64,000 bases of DNA from Gliomastix tumulicola (taxonomy: Eukaryota > Ascomycota > Sordariomycetes > Hypocreales > Bionectriaceae): positions 2,042,409-2,106,408 of the forward strand of contig BCHX01000005.1 in assembly GCA_001599755.1 (NCBI GenBank), in the 5' to 3' direction. Below, piece after piece: positions 1 to 10,315 of this stretch. The notes below the pieces were generated by a model. The model had not been told where the DNA came from and ran no database searches. It saw only the letters and a program-made list of their open reading frames with translations. A program made the position numbers and the translations under genes. Position 1 is the first letter of the stretch; every line of letters begins with the position of its first letter.

Positions 1-567
1 TCCAATTTGTTATTGCGTGCCCTGTTCCGCGCGGAGCTGGGACGAGTTGCTGGTCGCGACACAACGAAACCCAACGCAGAGAGGGGTTCGTGCATACCGA
101 TAGGGGATCTGCCATTCCCAATAGATGTCGCTTTCCACGCTTCTGTAGGAGTAGTAAGAGGTTATAACTACAATTTTCGGAGGGATATCGGGTGCTGAAG
201 AGGGCGAAAATGCGTTGCTTAAGTAGGTAGAGTGCGAAGAGACGAAAGCTTGTCGCAGCCGAAGCAATGGGGCCTCAACAGGGAGCCTCAACAGAACAAG
301 CTCCCTGAAGAACCCACTTCACGTCGCTATCTAGATTCTGCCACCTGACACCGCCAAAATTTTACAGCCAAGACGCATGAACTCTCGGGACGCCAAACTC
401 ATAACGACGAATTGCGACAGCACTAGTCTCGCGCGGCCATTATTCTGCGCCAATAACTGAACTCTATCTTGTATTTTAGACGGTCAAGTAAATTGAGAGC
501 CGGACAGAGCAACCTCTCGGCCGCCGAACAGGGGTGTCAGCTTCACTCACTATAGCATATCAGCACC
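1..567. other. Intergenic: upstream region of IPI1
   Basis: No convincing coding sequence is seen. Open frames here are short (under 95 codons) and match no family I recognise. The stretch should contain the promoter and 5' leader of the IPI1 gene that starts at 568. The left end could hold the edge of another gene lying outside the window, but nothing in the sequence demonstrates it. Confidence 0.5.
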
Positions 568-1662
568 ATGGGGTCCAGCGCAAAGAAGAAAAAGGAGAAG
601 CAGAAGGACTTCCAGGTACGCTCTCTCGCCTTCAAAAGATGGATTGTTCATGGCTGACTCGGTCGCTAGAAACCCAAGCACAAAGTCGGCAAGGCCAAGC
701 CCAAGCCATCCAACTTCACAGACACCAGCTTCAAGTCAAAAGCCATCGTCGTCGGCCAGCAATCGCTATCAACGACAGCCCCAGATGCCGTCCAGCAGTT
801 CAAGCACAGCTTATCGCTAGCCTCGTCCTCAAAATCAGACAAGCAGCGCCAGGAGGCGCTGTCGTACCTCACAAGCCAACTCTCATCAGAGTCCCCCGTC
901 AACCCCGTCGGGACGCAGACGCTCCTCTCGAAGCTGCTGCCGCTCATCTCGGACAGCTCGACGCCCGTCAGGACGCAGCTTCTGAAGCTGTTCGAGGAGC
1001 TTCCGGGAGACCAGGTCGGCCAGAGCACCGACCAGATCATCCTGTACATCAGGGCGGGCATGACACACCTCTCGGCGGACATCAGTAACGACGCGCTCCG
1101 CTTCATGGACTGGCTGCTCGACGTGGCCGGCGACGAACTGGTCTCCTGCCCTGGCGGCTGGCTGAAGACACTCAACACGTTCTGCGCTACGATGGGCTGG
1201 TCCACGACGGCGAAGAAGGATGGGTGGTCCTCGAGCAGCGGCCGTACCGGTCCCAAGGGGAAAGCGGCGCAGAACCAGGTGCGCACCCTCGAGGTCCTCC
1301 TCAAGTTCCTGCAGGCTGGCTTCAGCGCAGAGGAGACGCTTCCCTCGAGTCTTGAGAGGCACTGGGACAGCGTGTACTGCGTGCCGCGGGACCCCAATGC
1401 CTTTGCGTACCTCAATCTGACCGGAACTCGACGAGACGAGGATGGGGAGATGTATGCAGACCGCGAGTCGAGGCAGCGAGTTTTCCACAAGCGATTCTTC
1501 GAGCCGGTATCGAAAGGCGTCACCCAGATCAAGAAGGATGGCGGTGTCACGGGGAGGGCGGCTTCGTCTTTGGATCTGTTACTCCTGGACAAGGAGAATG
1601 GATTTGGAGATCATGAGCTGTCTACAGCGGTGGCCACCGATGATCTGCTAGATCTTTGGTAG
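568..1662 (+). CDS. IPI1: Pre-rRNA-processing protein Ipi1 (Rix1 complex subunit)
   Basis: Ipi1 is a nuclear HEAT/ARM-like protein that works with Rix1 and Ipi3 in removal of ITS2 and in late 60S pre-ribosome maturation. Exons are 568-615 and 670-1662, giving 346 residues. The 54-nt intron has a GTACG donor, a CTGAC branch site and a CTAG acceptor, and joins in phase 0. The N-terminus MGSSAKKKKEKQKDFQ followed by KPKHKVGKAKPKPSNFTDTS is the highly conserved start of fungal Ipi1: a lysine-rich, probably nuclear-targeting segment, then the TDTSFK motif. The rest is helical, with LLPLISDSSTPVRTQLLKLF resembling a HEAT repeat. The ATG at 568 is chosen because it gives this conserved N-terminus; a long open frame on the opposite strand is a shadow. 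Family assignment is by recognition of the N-terminus and length. Confidence 0.9.
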
Positions 1663-2828
1663 TCACAATGGTTACATGATACATAATGAAGAATGCAAGT
1701 AATGATTCGCCAACGAGCAGTCGACTACCCCCTCTGTCGCCAGAGGACTGTTTTATGAAATCGATCGACGGGCCTTGCGGGAGCTAAGCGAAGCTATTAA
1801 GTTTCCGTATCTTTTTCGAGGAGGGAGATGAAATTGGTGCCGAAACGTTTCGATCAAGCTGCCAGGGCTTCATACCAACCATCGCAGCTTCGGGCGTCCT
1901 ATCACCGGCTGTATTGACTCTGATAAAATATTTCTTCTCTTCGCTCATAAAATAGAATATATTTATCTCTGCAGGCGGGCGACGTAGAGCGAGGAAGCAA
2001 AAGCATCAGCCTCCCCCAGCCCCATGACGCACTTGTTTACAACAACGTCAAGAGGCGTTGGGCGAGGTAGCAAAAAGGGGAAACCAAAAAAAAAAAAAAA
2101 AATTTAATAATAATAAAAATACTTACCTTCATGACCTTAGATACCACTCTTGAGCCGGTGATACTTCTGCGGTACTAATTTATTTGCGACGAGGCATTCG
2201 TGTCTGAGGAGCGGTGAAAATCTGGTTGATACTCCTCAAGGCCGCGCTCGAACCGGCAATCTTGGACTTTCACCTGATAGAACAGCTACTTTCCAGCTGC
2301 CTCATCTTGCTCCGGCTTTTTGTTGAAAGAATAGCTGCTATTTTGCTTGATAAGCCCTTTGTTCGTTGAGAGGGTGGGAGGGAGACTAGGAGGAGGTGAG
2401 GATGAGGTGAAGGAGGGGTGAGAATGAGGTGAGAGGGCGGCAGCACTACTACTAGCAATGCCAATCCAGCAATATTGACCCTGAATCTACCGTGTTCTTG
2501 GGCTGGCTCTATTTTGAAAGTCGGCGGTCGTCAACGCCCGACGTCTTGCCAAAGGAGCTTCCTAGTACGCACCACGAACGGCTGATTCCGACCAAGAATA
2601 AACTGACTGATGGCAATGAAGAAGTAGCAGGCCTTTCTTCCAATTATTTGCCAAATTCTGGGGATGTGGGAGCCGTCGCGTGCGTAGCGTCGAGGATGTA
2701 GCTACGCGTATGTCGATTCTGTGCACGATTTTAATTAAGCCCTTGAGGAAGCCTTCCTCATCTCATTTGAGGGAAAGAAAACTCTCTCATCAGAATATTT
2801 GAGTATCATAATTTCTATTAGGGAGCTA

Positions 2829-3328
2829 CTAAGGGGATATATTCATATCCTCGCCGGTGGCGAGCTGGTCGGGTGGCAGCGGAGTGACAACGAGGCGTCG
2901 TTGCTCAATCTCGTCAAACGCGCCCATCGCGCCCGAGGCGAGTCCATCCCGTTCCGGGCATATATCCGAGGAAACGGAAGTCCAGGCTGCTACAAACACT
3001 CTGGACCTGCATTGTGTTTGCATCGGGTCGCGGTCGGCATCGCTTGGGGCCGTGGTCGGGATCTTCGATGCGGCAGGCCCGTTCATAAGGATCAGATACG
3101 AACGTACTACTTGTGATTTCCCGTCGATCTCGAGCTGTAGCGAGGATCGGATGAAAGCAAAATGGGAGAGCAGGATTGCATGATTCAGTGTTACTACGTG
3201 GTACTTACCATCATCCTTATGGAGCAAGCAGCGTCTGTTTGAAGGCCGCGAGGGGGAGCGATATGAACACAACAGAACCTCATAGAATACAGCAGCATAT
3301 GTCGACGGGTTCGTACGACCTGTTTCAT
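2829..3328 (-). CDS. Possible small two-exon hypothetical protein
   Basis: I do not recognise this product. On the minus strand a good intron is visible at 3135-3208 (74 nt): donor GTAAGT directly after an ATG codon, CTGA branch-like sequence and a pyrimidine-containing CTACAG acceptor. Splicing exon 3209-3328 to exon 2829-3134 keeps one open frame of 141 codons, beginning MKQVVRTRRHML and ending DMNISP. The second exon has cleaner GC-ending codons than the first. The start ATG follows an in-frame TAA. There is no signal peptide or domain I can name. An unspliced 170-codon frame starting at 3341 is the alternative. It could equally be a chance frame, a noncoding transcript or a fragment of a decayed gene. 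Confidence 0.2.
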
Positions 3329-3503
3329 TTTTTAGGCTCATTTTTGCGTCGGAGAGATACTGACGTAGCGTTTCTGACTTGCTTGGTAGTACCTAGTACT
3401 CTCAAAGGTGTCAGTTATAGCTTCGTCCGACCTCAGCGATCCGGGTACCTGATCGCCTTGACATCATGGGTGCCTCCCCAGCACCCTCTGCAGCCCTCGT
3501 GGT

Positions 3504-3508
3504 CCAAT
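3504..3508 (+). promoter_or_regulatory. CCAAT box candidate
   Basis: The sequence GGTCCAATCA resembles a site for the HAP/CBF CCAAT-binding complex. It lies roughly 1.1 kb before the helicase start codon and just before the CT-rich leader, a plausible promoter position. A single pentamer is weak evidence. Confidence 0.25.
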
Positions 3509-3933
3509 CACAACCCCCAATCCGTCCCTACGTCACCTAATCTCCCTGTAAGGTTGCTGTCTCCGAGATTAAGGTACCTGTAGGTAGCCTGTTTGAGGCA
3601 CCTCGCGTGTTAAATTGCGTCAGCTGCAGCTACCCGCACATTGTGCTTCGTTCCTTCCCCACCGTCGTTGCTTTCCTTCCGCCTCGTTCGTTCCTTGATA
3701 TTCTTTTCCCTTCCCTCCTCCCTCCTTCCTCCCTTCTTCTTCCTTCTTCTTCCTTCATCCACCTCACTTCACCACCAGACTTCCTCCGTGGTGATCTACT
3801 CTTCTTCACACTTCGCAGTGCCTCCAGTCTGTCTGCAGCTTTCGTCTGCGCATCTCCTTCACCCTCTCGCAACACACAAGATCGTAGCCAATCGTCAATC
3901 TTCCGTCCATCAACGACGCACAGCACACGAAAC

Positions 3934-4578
3934 GTAAGTCAGATTCGAGTTCTCTCATCCCTCCACGCTTGATTTCACCTCCTACGTCCATCCTCGTCGT
4001 CCTTTCTTCCCTTCTCCTCCTTCATCGCGCAGCCCATCTACTCGTAGTCCCTCCTCTCCACGCGCTGCGGCCATCAAAACATCAGTTCCTACTGCATTGC
4101 ATCATCGCGGGGCTTCCTCGCACGCACGAGGACCTTTTCCACAGAGCCACGCTCCTCATTTCTTTCCTCCTTTCGATGACGGCATCCTCGTCGAGCATCT
4201 GGTAGGGTGCCTCAGATTCCTTTCCATCACTTTTCCCTCACCACACCTTCAAGCTGCATTTGCTTGACTTCAGATTCAGCATTTCCTCACCTAGCACTTC
4301 ACTTACTTCCACTTCTGCCCTTGCTTCCGGGTGCAATCACGACCCTTCGCGTGCTATCGTTCCTTTTCTTCTTTACTTCATCACATTCAACGTGATCTTC
4401 CTTCCCGCCGCATTCGCGTGAGAAGTCAACTTGGATTTGACAGTCTCATCGGGGACACTGTCATCGAGACTTACCCTCATTGTGGCACTGCCTTCTTGTT
4501 CCGTTTCATCACATTGAGACTCCTCACGGATTCTCCAAAGCCAGAGCATCCCAGGTACTGACCTCCCACTTCTCCTAG
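3934..4578 (+). other. Probable 5'-leader intron of the DEAD-box helicase gene
   Basis: A strong donor (CGAAAC|GTAAGTC) lies at 3934 in the CT-rich leader. An excellent branch-acceptor pair, TACTGAC then CTCCTAG, ends at 4578, eight bases before the start codon at 4587. Together they suggest a leader intron of about 645 nt, a common arrangement in highly expressed fungal genes such as translation factors. The acceptor is convincing; the donor choice is an inference and another upstream donor could be used. Confidence 0.4.
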
Positions 4579-4586
4579 AATCCAAC

Positions 4587-6703
4587 ATGGCCGACTTCAA
4601 CTCGTTCGGAGGTCCGCCTATGGACAATGGCGGCAGCTTTGGTGAGCACGCCAATGGCGACCAAGCCGATGGCAATGGTGCTCCTACCCAGATGGCCCTT
4701 GCAAACATTCCTGGCTGGATTGAGAAGGAAGTTCTCGACTATACCACCATGGATGGTCGCTCTGGCGAAGGCGCTTTCGATGGCAGCGCCCGCGTCTATG
4801 AGTGGAACGATGAGTATGGTGATGTTGGCCCAAAGCTCCCCGAGTTCGAGAAAGAACTCTTCGGCTCTCTTGAGAAGGGCGACATCGGTGCTGGTCTTGA
4901 CTTCAGCGAGTGAGTTTTTTTTAGTTTTTTTTTCTTTTCTTAGCAGACTCCTCCAGACCAGAGTACTAACAAAACAAGGCTCACGGAGATCAATGTGAGC
5001 CAGGAAGGTCCGGTTAAGATCGAGTACGTCAACGCCTTCCAGGACGCCGGCCTCCATCCTGTGATGGTTGAGAACGTGAAGCTCGCCGGCTATGAGAGTC
5101 CTACCCCCATCCAGAAGTACACCATCCCTTCGATCCTTCAGGGATTTGACGTTGTCGGTGTCGCCCAGACAGGTACTGCCAAAATTGTAGTCTCCCCATC
5201 ATTGAAAATACATAGCTAACCTCTTGTCGCAGGTTCGGGAAAGACGGGTGCCTACCTTATCCCAATCTTGAGCAAGCTCATGGGCAAAGCCAAGAAGATT
5301 GCGGCTCCCCGTCCCAACCCTGCCACCTTCCGTGAGGGTTACGACAATGTCTGTGCCGAGCCCCTGGTCCTTGTAGTTTGTCCCACTCGTGAGCTTGCGG
5401 TTCAGATCTTCAATGAGGCTCGAAAGTTCTCCTATCGTACCATGCTTCGTCCTTGCGTGGTCTACGGAGGTATGCCTATGCGAGAGCAGATCGGGCTCCT
5501 CAACCGTGGCTGCGACATTCTCGTCGGAACCCCCGGTCGGCTTATCGACTTCATTCAGAAGCCTCATATCTTGAGTCTCCGCCGCCTCAAGTACATCGTC
5601 ATTGATGAGGCCGACGAGATGCTTAGCCAGGACTGGCAGGATGACCTGCAGAAGATTCTCTCCGGTGGAGGTAAGCTTTCGTCTCACTTTTCCTAGCTTC
5701 TTGTGCTAATCATCGCTTGCAGAACAGGACACGGGCAACGTCAAGTTTTGCCTCTTCTCGGCCACCTTCCCCAAGGAGGCCCGAGATCTTGCCAAGGACT
5801 ACCTGTCCTCCTCCCATGTTCGCTTCCGTGTTGGCCGTATCGGAAGCACTACTGCGAACATCAAGCAGGTAGTGCACCAGGTTGAGCGCGGTGAGAAGCG
5901 TGACCTTCTTCTCAAGGTTCTCGAGGAAATGCACGGTGTTCGCACCATCGTTTTTGTGAACAGCCGCGGCGAAGCTGACAACCTCGATGACTTCCTCTAC
6001 AACACCGGCCTGCCTGTCACTTCGATGCATTCTGATCGAACCCAATTCGAGCGCGAGTACGCCATGCGTGCCTTCCGCTCTGGAAACGCTCCTATTCTCA
6101 TTGCCACTGGAGTGAGCGCCCGCGGTATTGACGTTCGTAATGTCATGCATGTCATCAACTATGACTTGCCTTCGATGGACCATGGAGGAATCGAGGAATA
6201 CACTCACCGTATCGGTAAGTCTCTGATTCATCCTAACTATTCACACAATCTTAAGCTGACCCCCGGTGTTAGGACGTACTGGCCGTATTGGTCACCGTGG
6301 CGTTGCTACGTCGTTCTTTTCCGAGAGAGACGAGCCCATGGCCAGCGTCCTGGCCCGCACTCTCCTCGAGACTGGCCAGGACATCCCGGAGTTCTTGCAG
6401 ATGCACCTCCCCGAGGGTGCCACCCGTGAGACAGTCAAGTTCGAGGTCGAATCTGACTTTGACGAGAACGACGTCGCCGGAGCTGGTGAGCCCGCCGACG
6501 GCGGTGGCTGGGGCGGTGGCGACGACAACGCCAACGCCAACGCCGACGCCGACGCCAACCCTGGCGGCGGCTGGGGCCCCGTCGATGACTCCGTCCAGCA
6601 AGCTGCTAGCAACGCTTGGGGTGGCGGAGACAATGCGGGCGCCAACATGGCCACCGGCTGGGATGCTGGAAACCAGCAGCCCGTGGCGGCCTCTGCCTGG
6701 TAA
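4587..6703 (+). CDS. Ded1/Vasa-family DEAD-box ATP-dependent RNA helicase
   Basis: An RNA-dependent ATPase of the Ded1/Vasa subfamily, probably acting in translation initiation or RNP remodelling. Exons 4587-4909, 4979-5172, 5233-5670, 5723-6214 and 6273-6703 give 625 residues; all four introns are 52-69 nt and restore conserved motifs across junctions (AQTGSGKTGAYL, HRIGRTGRIGHRG). All helicase motifs are visible: Q motif (YESPTPIQ), I (AQTGSGKT), Ia (PTRELAVQ), Ib (TPGR), II (DEAD), III (FSAT written SAT), IV (IVFVNSR), V (ARGIDV) and VI (HRIGRTGR). The N-terminal 100 residues are Gly/Asn-rich then acidic. The C-terminal tail is low complexity, rich in Gly, Trp, Asn and Asp with GGGW motifs. 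It differs from the usual yeast Ded1 by having no clear RGG-rich N-terminus, so I leave the symbol blank. Confidence 0.9.
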
Positions 6704-7187
6704 AGGTTCGCGAGAATCCTGACCCGTTACAGGCTACCAAGCTATGGAGCTGAGGGGAGAAACTGTTCTATGTTCTAGGCCATCACAGACATGAGATATA
6801 AGACGAAAAGAACGTGGATGGTCAGAATCAAGTTGAGTTGAGAAAAGCAACGAGGGTCTACATGTGTCGGATGGATGCTCTATTCAAGATAGCAGCTAGA
6901 TATCTACAAATGACTCGAGTTAAACACAGATGAGAGGAGCATTGTAGAATTCCCAACCAGTGATAATGAACGTAACTACTAGTAGTAGTCGTTTTCGTGA
7001 ACCCAACACGAAATACCGGAGCAGAAATGCTGATTAGGATTATTATATTCATGTGGTATTTGTACATCATATCTCCCGTCTATCAAGGTATTCATTCCAC
7101 CATCGAAACACACAATATCCCTTCATGCTTGCTTGCTTGCTTGCTTGCTTACTAGTAGGCTCCCATCTCGTCCACCTCGGTCGGGTA
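6704..7187. other. Convergent intergenic region
   Basis: The 3' ends of the helicase (plus) and the aldehyde dehydrogenase (minus) face each other here. Apart from a (GCTT)6 tetranucleotide repeat at 7127-7150, no gene is seen. Polyadenylation signals of both genes should lie inside. Confidence 0.6.
7127..7150. repeat. (GCTT)6 tetranucleotide repeat
   Basis: Six perfect GCTT units lie 37 bp beyond the stop codon of the aldehyde dehydrogenase gene, so they are probably in its 3' UTR. The same motif family recurs elsewhere in the window (32445-32468, 35667-35704, 48194-48213). Confidence 0.9.
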
Positions 7188-9109
7188 TTACATGTTCTTC
7201 AAGATCTTGCTCAGTCCGGCCGCCTTCTTGGCCGCCCCTCCATACCCGAGCTCGACGACGCCCTGCGTGAACCGCCAGCTCTTGTCCTGGGACGGCACGG
7301 GATACTGCACGGGCGGCGGGATCCCCGTGCGGACGCCGAGCCAGCCGAAGCGGTCCTCGCAGATGCTCTTGATGTTGCAGAGGCCGCGGAGCCCTTCCTC
7401 GCCGGCGAAGCGGCCGTACCCGGAGCCCTGGACGCCGCCAAAGGGGAGCTGGACGGCGTAGTAGGCCGCGAAGTCGTTGACGGCGACCATGCCTGCCTTC
7501 AGGCCGCGGACGATGGCGGGGAGGGACGGGTCGCGCTCGGAGGCGTGGACGGAGGCGCCGAGGCCGAAGTTGGGGGCGTTGGCGATGGCGAGGACGTCGT
7601 CGGGGGAGGAAGAAGGGGCGCGCATGAGGGTGAGGACGGGGGCGAAGCACTCGTTCTGGGCGATGGCCATGTCCGGCGTGACGTCGGCGAGCATCGTCGG
7701 CTGGAAGTAGTGGCCCCTGGGGAAGTCCGGGTGGGCGAAGCGCGATCCGCCGGCGAGGAGTCGCGCTCCCTGGGCGACGGCCTCCTTGATGAGGGTCTCG
7801 AGGCGGGTGAAGCTCGCGTCGGAGATCATGGCGCCGACGTCGGCCTCGGGGCCGAGTCTCAGAGCCCTGACGCGGGGCTGCAGCAGCTCGACGAGCTTCT
7901 CGTAGACGGCGGGGCTCGCGATGACGCGCTCGATGCCGATGCAGTTCTGCCCGGAGGCCTGGAAGGTGCCGCGGAGGATGACCTCTGCGATGCGCTTGAG
8001 GCCTCCCCCCCCACCCTCGGCCGAGTCGAGCACGATGAAGGGGTCCTTGCCGCCGAGCTCGGCGACCACGGGGATGAGTGCCTTGGCAGCGCTGGCCGCG
8101 ACCTGCTGCGCCACGGCCTGCGAGCCGATGAAGGTGATGTGCTTGATCTTGGGATGGCACGTGAGGTGAGCGGCCTGCTGCGGCCAGCAGACCACGGTCT
8201 GCACCAGCGCCGGGTCGTGGCCGTGCGCGAGCAGGGCGCCGCGGGCAATGTTGGCAAAGTAGGCGCTCGACCAGGCCGTCTGCTCCGACACCTTGACGAC
8301 GATGCCGTTGCCCGCGAAGATGGCGCTGATGACGGGGCCCATGAGGTTGTGGAACGGGTAGTTCCAGCTCACGAGCGCGGCCACGACGCCCATGGGCTCG
8401 TACACCACCCTGTTCCTCTTGTACGCCATGAGCAGGTTCGTCGGCCGGCGCGAGGGCGCCAGCGCCGCCTCGCCGTGCTTCAGCGTCCACTGGATCTTCT
8501 CGACCGTGACGAGGATCTCGCCCAGCTGCGCGTCGACCATGGTCTTCCCGCTGTCCAGGCACGCCACGCGGCAGATCTGCTCCGCGTTCTCGAGCACGTA
8601 CCTCATCAGCGAGCGCAGCACCTGCTTCCGCTGCGCCAGCGTCGTCGTCGCCGCCCAGGGCCCCTGCGCCCGCTCCGCCGCGTCCACCGCCCGGTCCACG
8701 GCGTCGCGCGTCGACGGGTTCACGAGGCCCAGGAGCTGGCCCGTCGCGGGCGCGTAGCACTGCACGGCCGAGCTGCCGGGGATCCGGATGGACGCCGGGA
8801 GGTCGACTTCGACGGGGGAGGCCTTCGGGTCGGGGAGGCGCGGCGGCGGGATCGTGTAGCTGCGGGCGGTGTAGGCGGCGGCCTGGCCTGCCTTGTTGGC
8901 GAGGCGGATGATGACAAAGGTGACGAGGACCGCGAGGACCGAGGACGCGACCTGCATGACGGGGATCCTTGGACACACGGTCAGTACTGGCAGGATAAAG
9001 GATACAGAGGGGAAGAAGGTCTGTCGACGCACGGGATGTCGAGACGGGTCTCGGCGTATTCGAGCACCGCCTCCCAGAGGGACAGGATCGGCGGCTGTGG
9101 CTTGTCCAT
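7188..9109 (-). CDS. Membrane-anchored aldehyde dehydrogenase, MSC7-like
   Basis: An NAD(P)-dependent aldehyde dehydrogenase oxidising aldehydes to acids; closest in architecture to yeast Msc7. Exons 9033-9109 and 7188-8967 encode 618 residues. The 65-nt intron has a GTGCGT donor, a TACTGAC branch and an AAG acceptor; the first exon supplies MDKPQPPILSLWEAVLEYAE. After the junction a hydrophobic segment (about residues 31-48) should anchor the enzyme to a membrane, probably ER. The catalytic domain shows the coenzyme and fold motifs SWNYPFHN, FIGSQAVAQQ and ELGGKDPF, with general base Glu329 and catalytic Cys368 in GQNCIGIERV. A Gly-rich loop (AEGGGGGLKR) lies between them and slightly lengthens that region. 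The C-terminus ends SKILKNM, with no peroxisomal signal. The physiological aldehyde is unknown; the yeast name comes from a meiotic phenotype. Confidence 0.85.
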
Positions 9110-10076
9110 GATGCCGCTGGAGCAGAATACGCCGTGAGCAGAAGACTGGGTGCCAGTTGAAGGTCCTGCACTGGCCTCGAGGCTGGCAATGGAAGTTGGA
9201 AGGTGGAAGGTGGGCGAGATTCGAAGTCGGACGAGATGTAGAAGGAGGGACCAAAGCAACAGCCTTGTCGTTTGATACTAGTAGTGGGGCATAATATTCA
9301 AGGGTCTTTCTCGACTCTTGTCTAAGTGGTTCGATGTCAACGCCCTCTTTCCTTATTATTTCATGTCACTTACAAGGCAAGGCACAATCTAAAGGAGAAA
9401 CAAAATTATGAGACAGCAGTATCGTATAGATAAAGTAGACCAAATATTAAGATGCCTATGCTGTTGCGAATGTTCTCTATGTACAAATCAAAACCTATTC
9501 ATATCCTCTGCATACAAAGCCTCCTCTGCTCCATTTCCATCGGCTTCAGACTCCTTTGGCCTTTTGTTTTTGTCGGATTGTTTTCTTGTTTTCTGATTTG
9601 TGACGTCGAAATGTAGGTTTTCAGTCGGTCGTCTGTATACCCAGCAGGCTCACACGTATGAGTGCAAGCACTGCTCTTCGTCTTCTTCTTCTTCTCCTCC
9701 AGAGAGCACAAAAGCAACGGCTCATCAGGCCCAGATGTCTAAGGTCCAAACGAAACGAGGACAACGTATTGATCCTCCACGCCTAAAAAGGAAAATATTC
9801 GCCCATAACTCATACACAAGGTCCACCTGAAGCTCCGAAACCCCTTTGAAGCAACGCCGAGCAAGGAAAATGAAAAATGACATATAGTTGTGAGTAAAAG
9901 GAAAAGAGGTGAGAGAAAAGGGGCACACGGCCGGCGTGCCGCATGCGAGTCGGGAAGGGAAGGGAAGGGACAAGCCCCCAGAGCAGGCTTGTCGTTTCGA
10001 GCGAGTGCATACGCCACGGTAGATCAATGTCGACGCTGCCGCTCTCGGTAAAAGGTAAAGGGTGTACGTAGTAAGA

Positions 10077-10110
<34 letters not shown>

Positions 10111-10315
10111 GTCCATCTCATAGATCGCTCATGCATATCGTCAAGGCATGAGAAAAAGAAACACTTTCTTATGCATTGTGGGGGAATATCGACAAAGACA
10201 AAAACAACAACAACCGGGGAGCCACGAGCCAAGCATGCTTCATTCTCGTATGCAGGCCTCCCCTGAACGGAATATATATATAGACAACACAAGCAGTGCC
10301 ATGTGTCAAGCATGC
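9110..10315. other. Intergenic between flippase 3' end and aldehyde dehydrogenase promoter
   Basis: Both flanking genes are on the minus strand, so this holds the 3' UTR of the flippase and the promoter of the aldehyde dehydrogenase. A (GA)n-type tract occupies about 10080-10110 and a short TA tract lies near 10272-10281. Open frames on both strands are short and lack recognisable domains. Confidence 0.55.
10080..10110. repeat. GA-rich dinucleotide repeat
   Basis: An almost pure run of AG units, interrupted by two extra A residues. It lies about 200 bp beyond the flippase stop codon. Confidence 0.85.

Larger units (their letters stand above)
1663..4586. other. Intergenic between IPI1 and the DEAD-box helicase
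   Basis: This holds the 3' region of IPI1, an A-rich tract near 2086-2101 followed by TAATAATAAT, a doubtful small gene at 2829-3328 (minus), and from about 3600 a very CT-rich leader typical of strongly expressed filamentous-fungal genes. A CCAAT pentamer at 3504-3508 may be a promoter element. A likely leader intron of the helicase is listed separately. Confidence 0.55.

Noticed and set aside
2120..2210. ATACTTACCT sequence reminiscent of the 5' end of U1 snRNA
   Set aside because: The next bases (TTCATGACC) do not match the conserved U1 continuation and no matching stem-loops were apparent.
2200..2300. tRNA-like T-loop on the minus strand (GGTTCGAGC)
   Set aside because: The T-stem has a mismatch and no partner acceptor stem or anticodon arm could be found upstream.
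7053..9137. 694-codon open frame opposite the aldehyde dehydrogenase
   Set aside because: It mirrors the GC-rich coding frame of a well-supported enzyme, has low-complexity Gly/Ala/Asp/Arg composition and no domain; a shadow frame.
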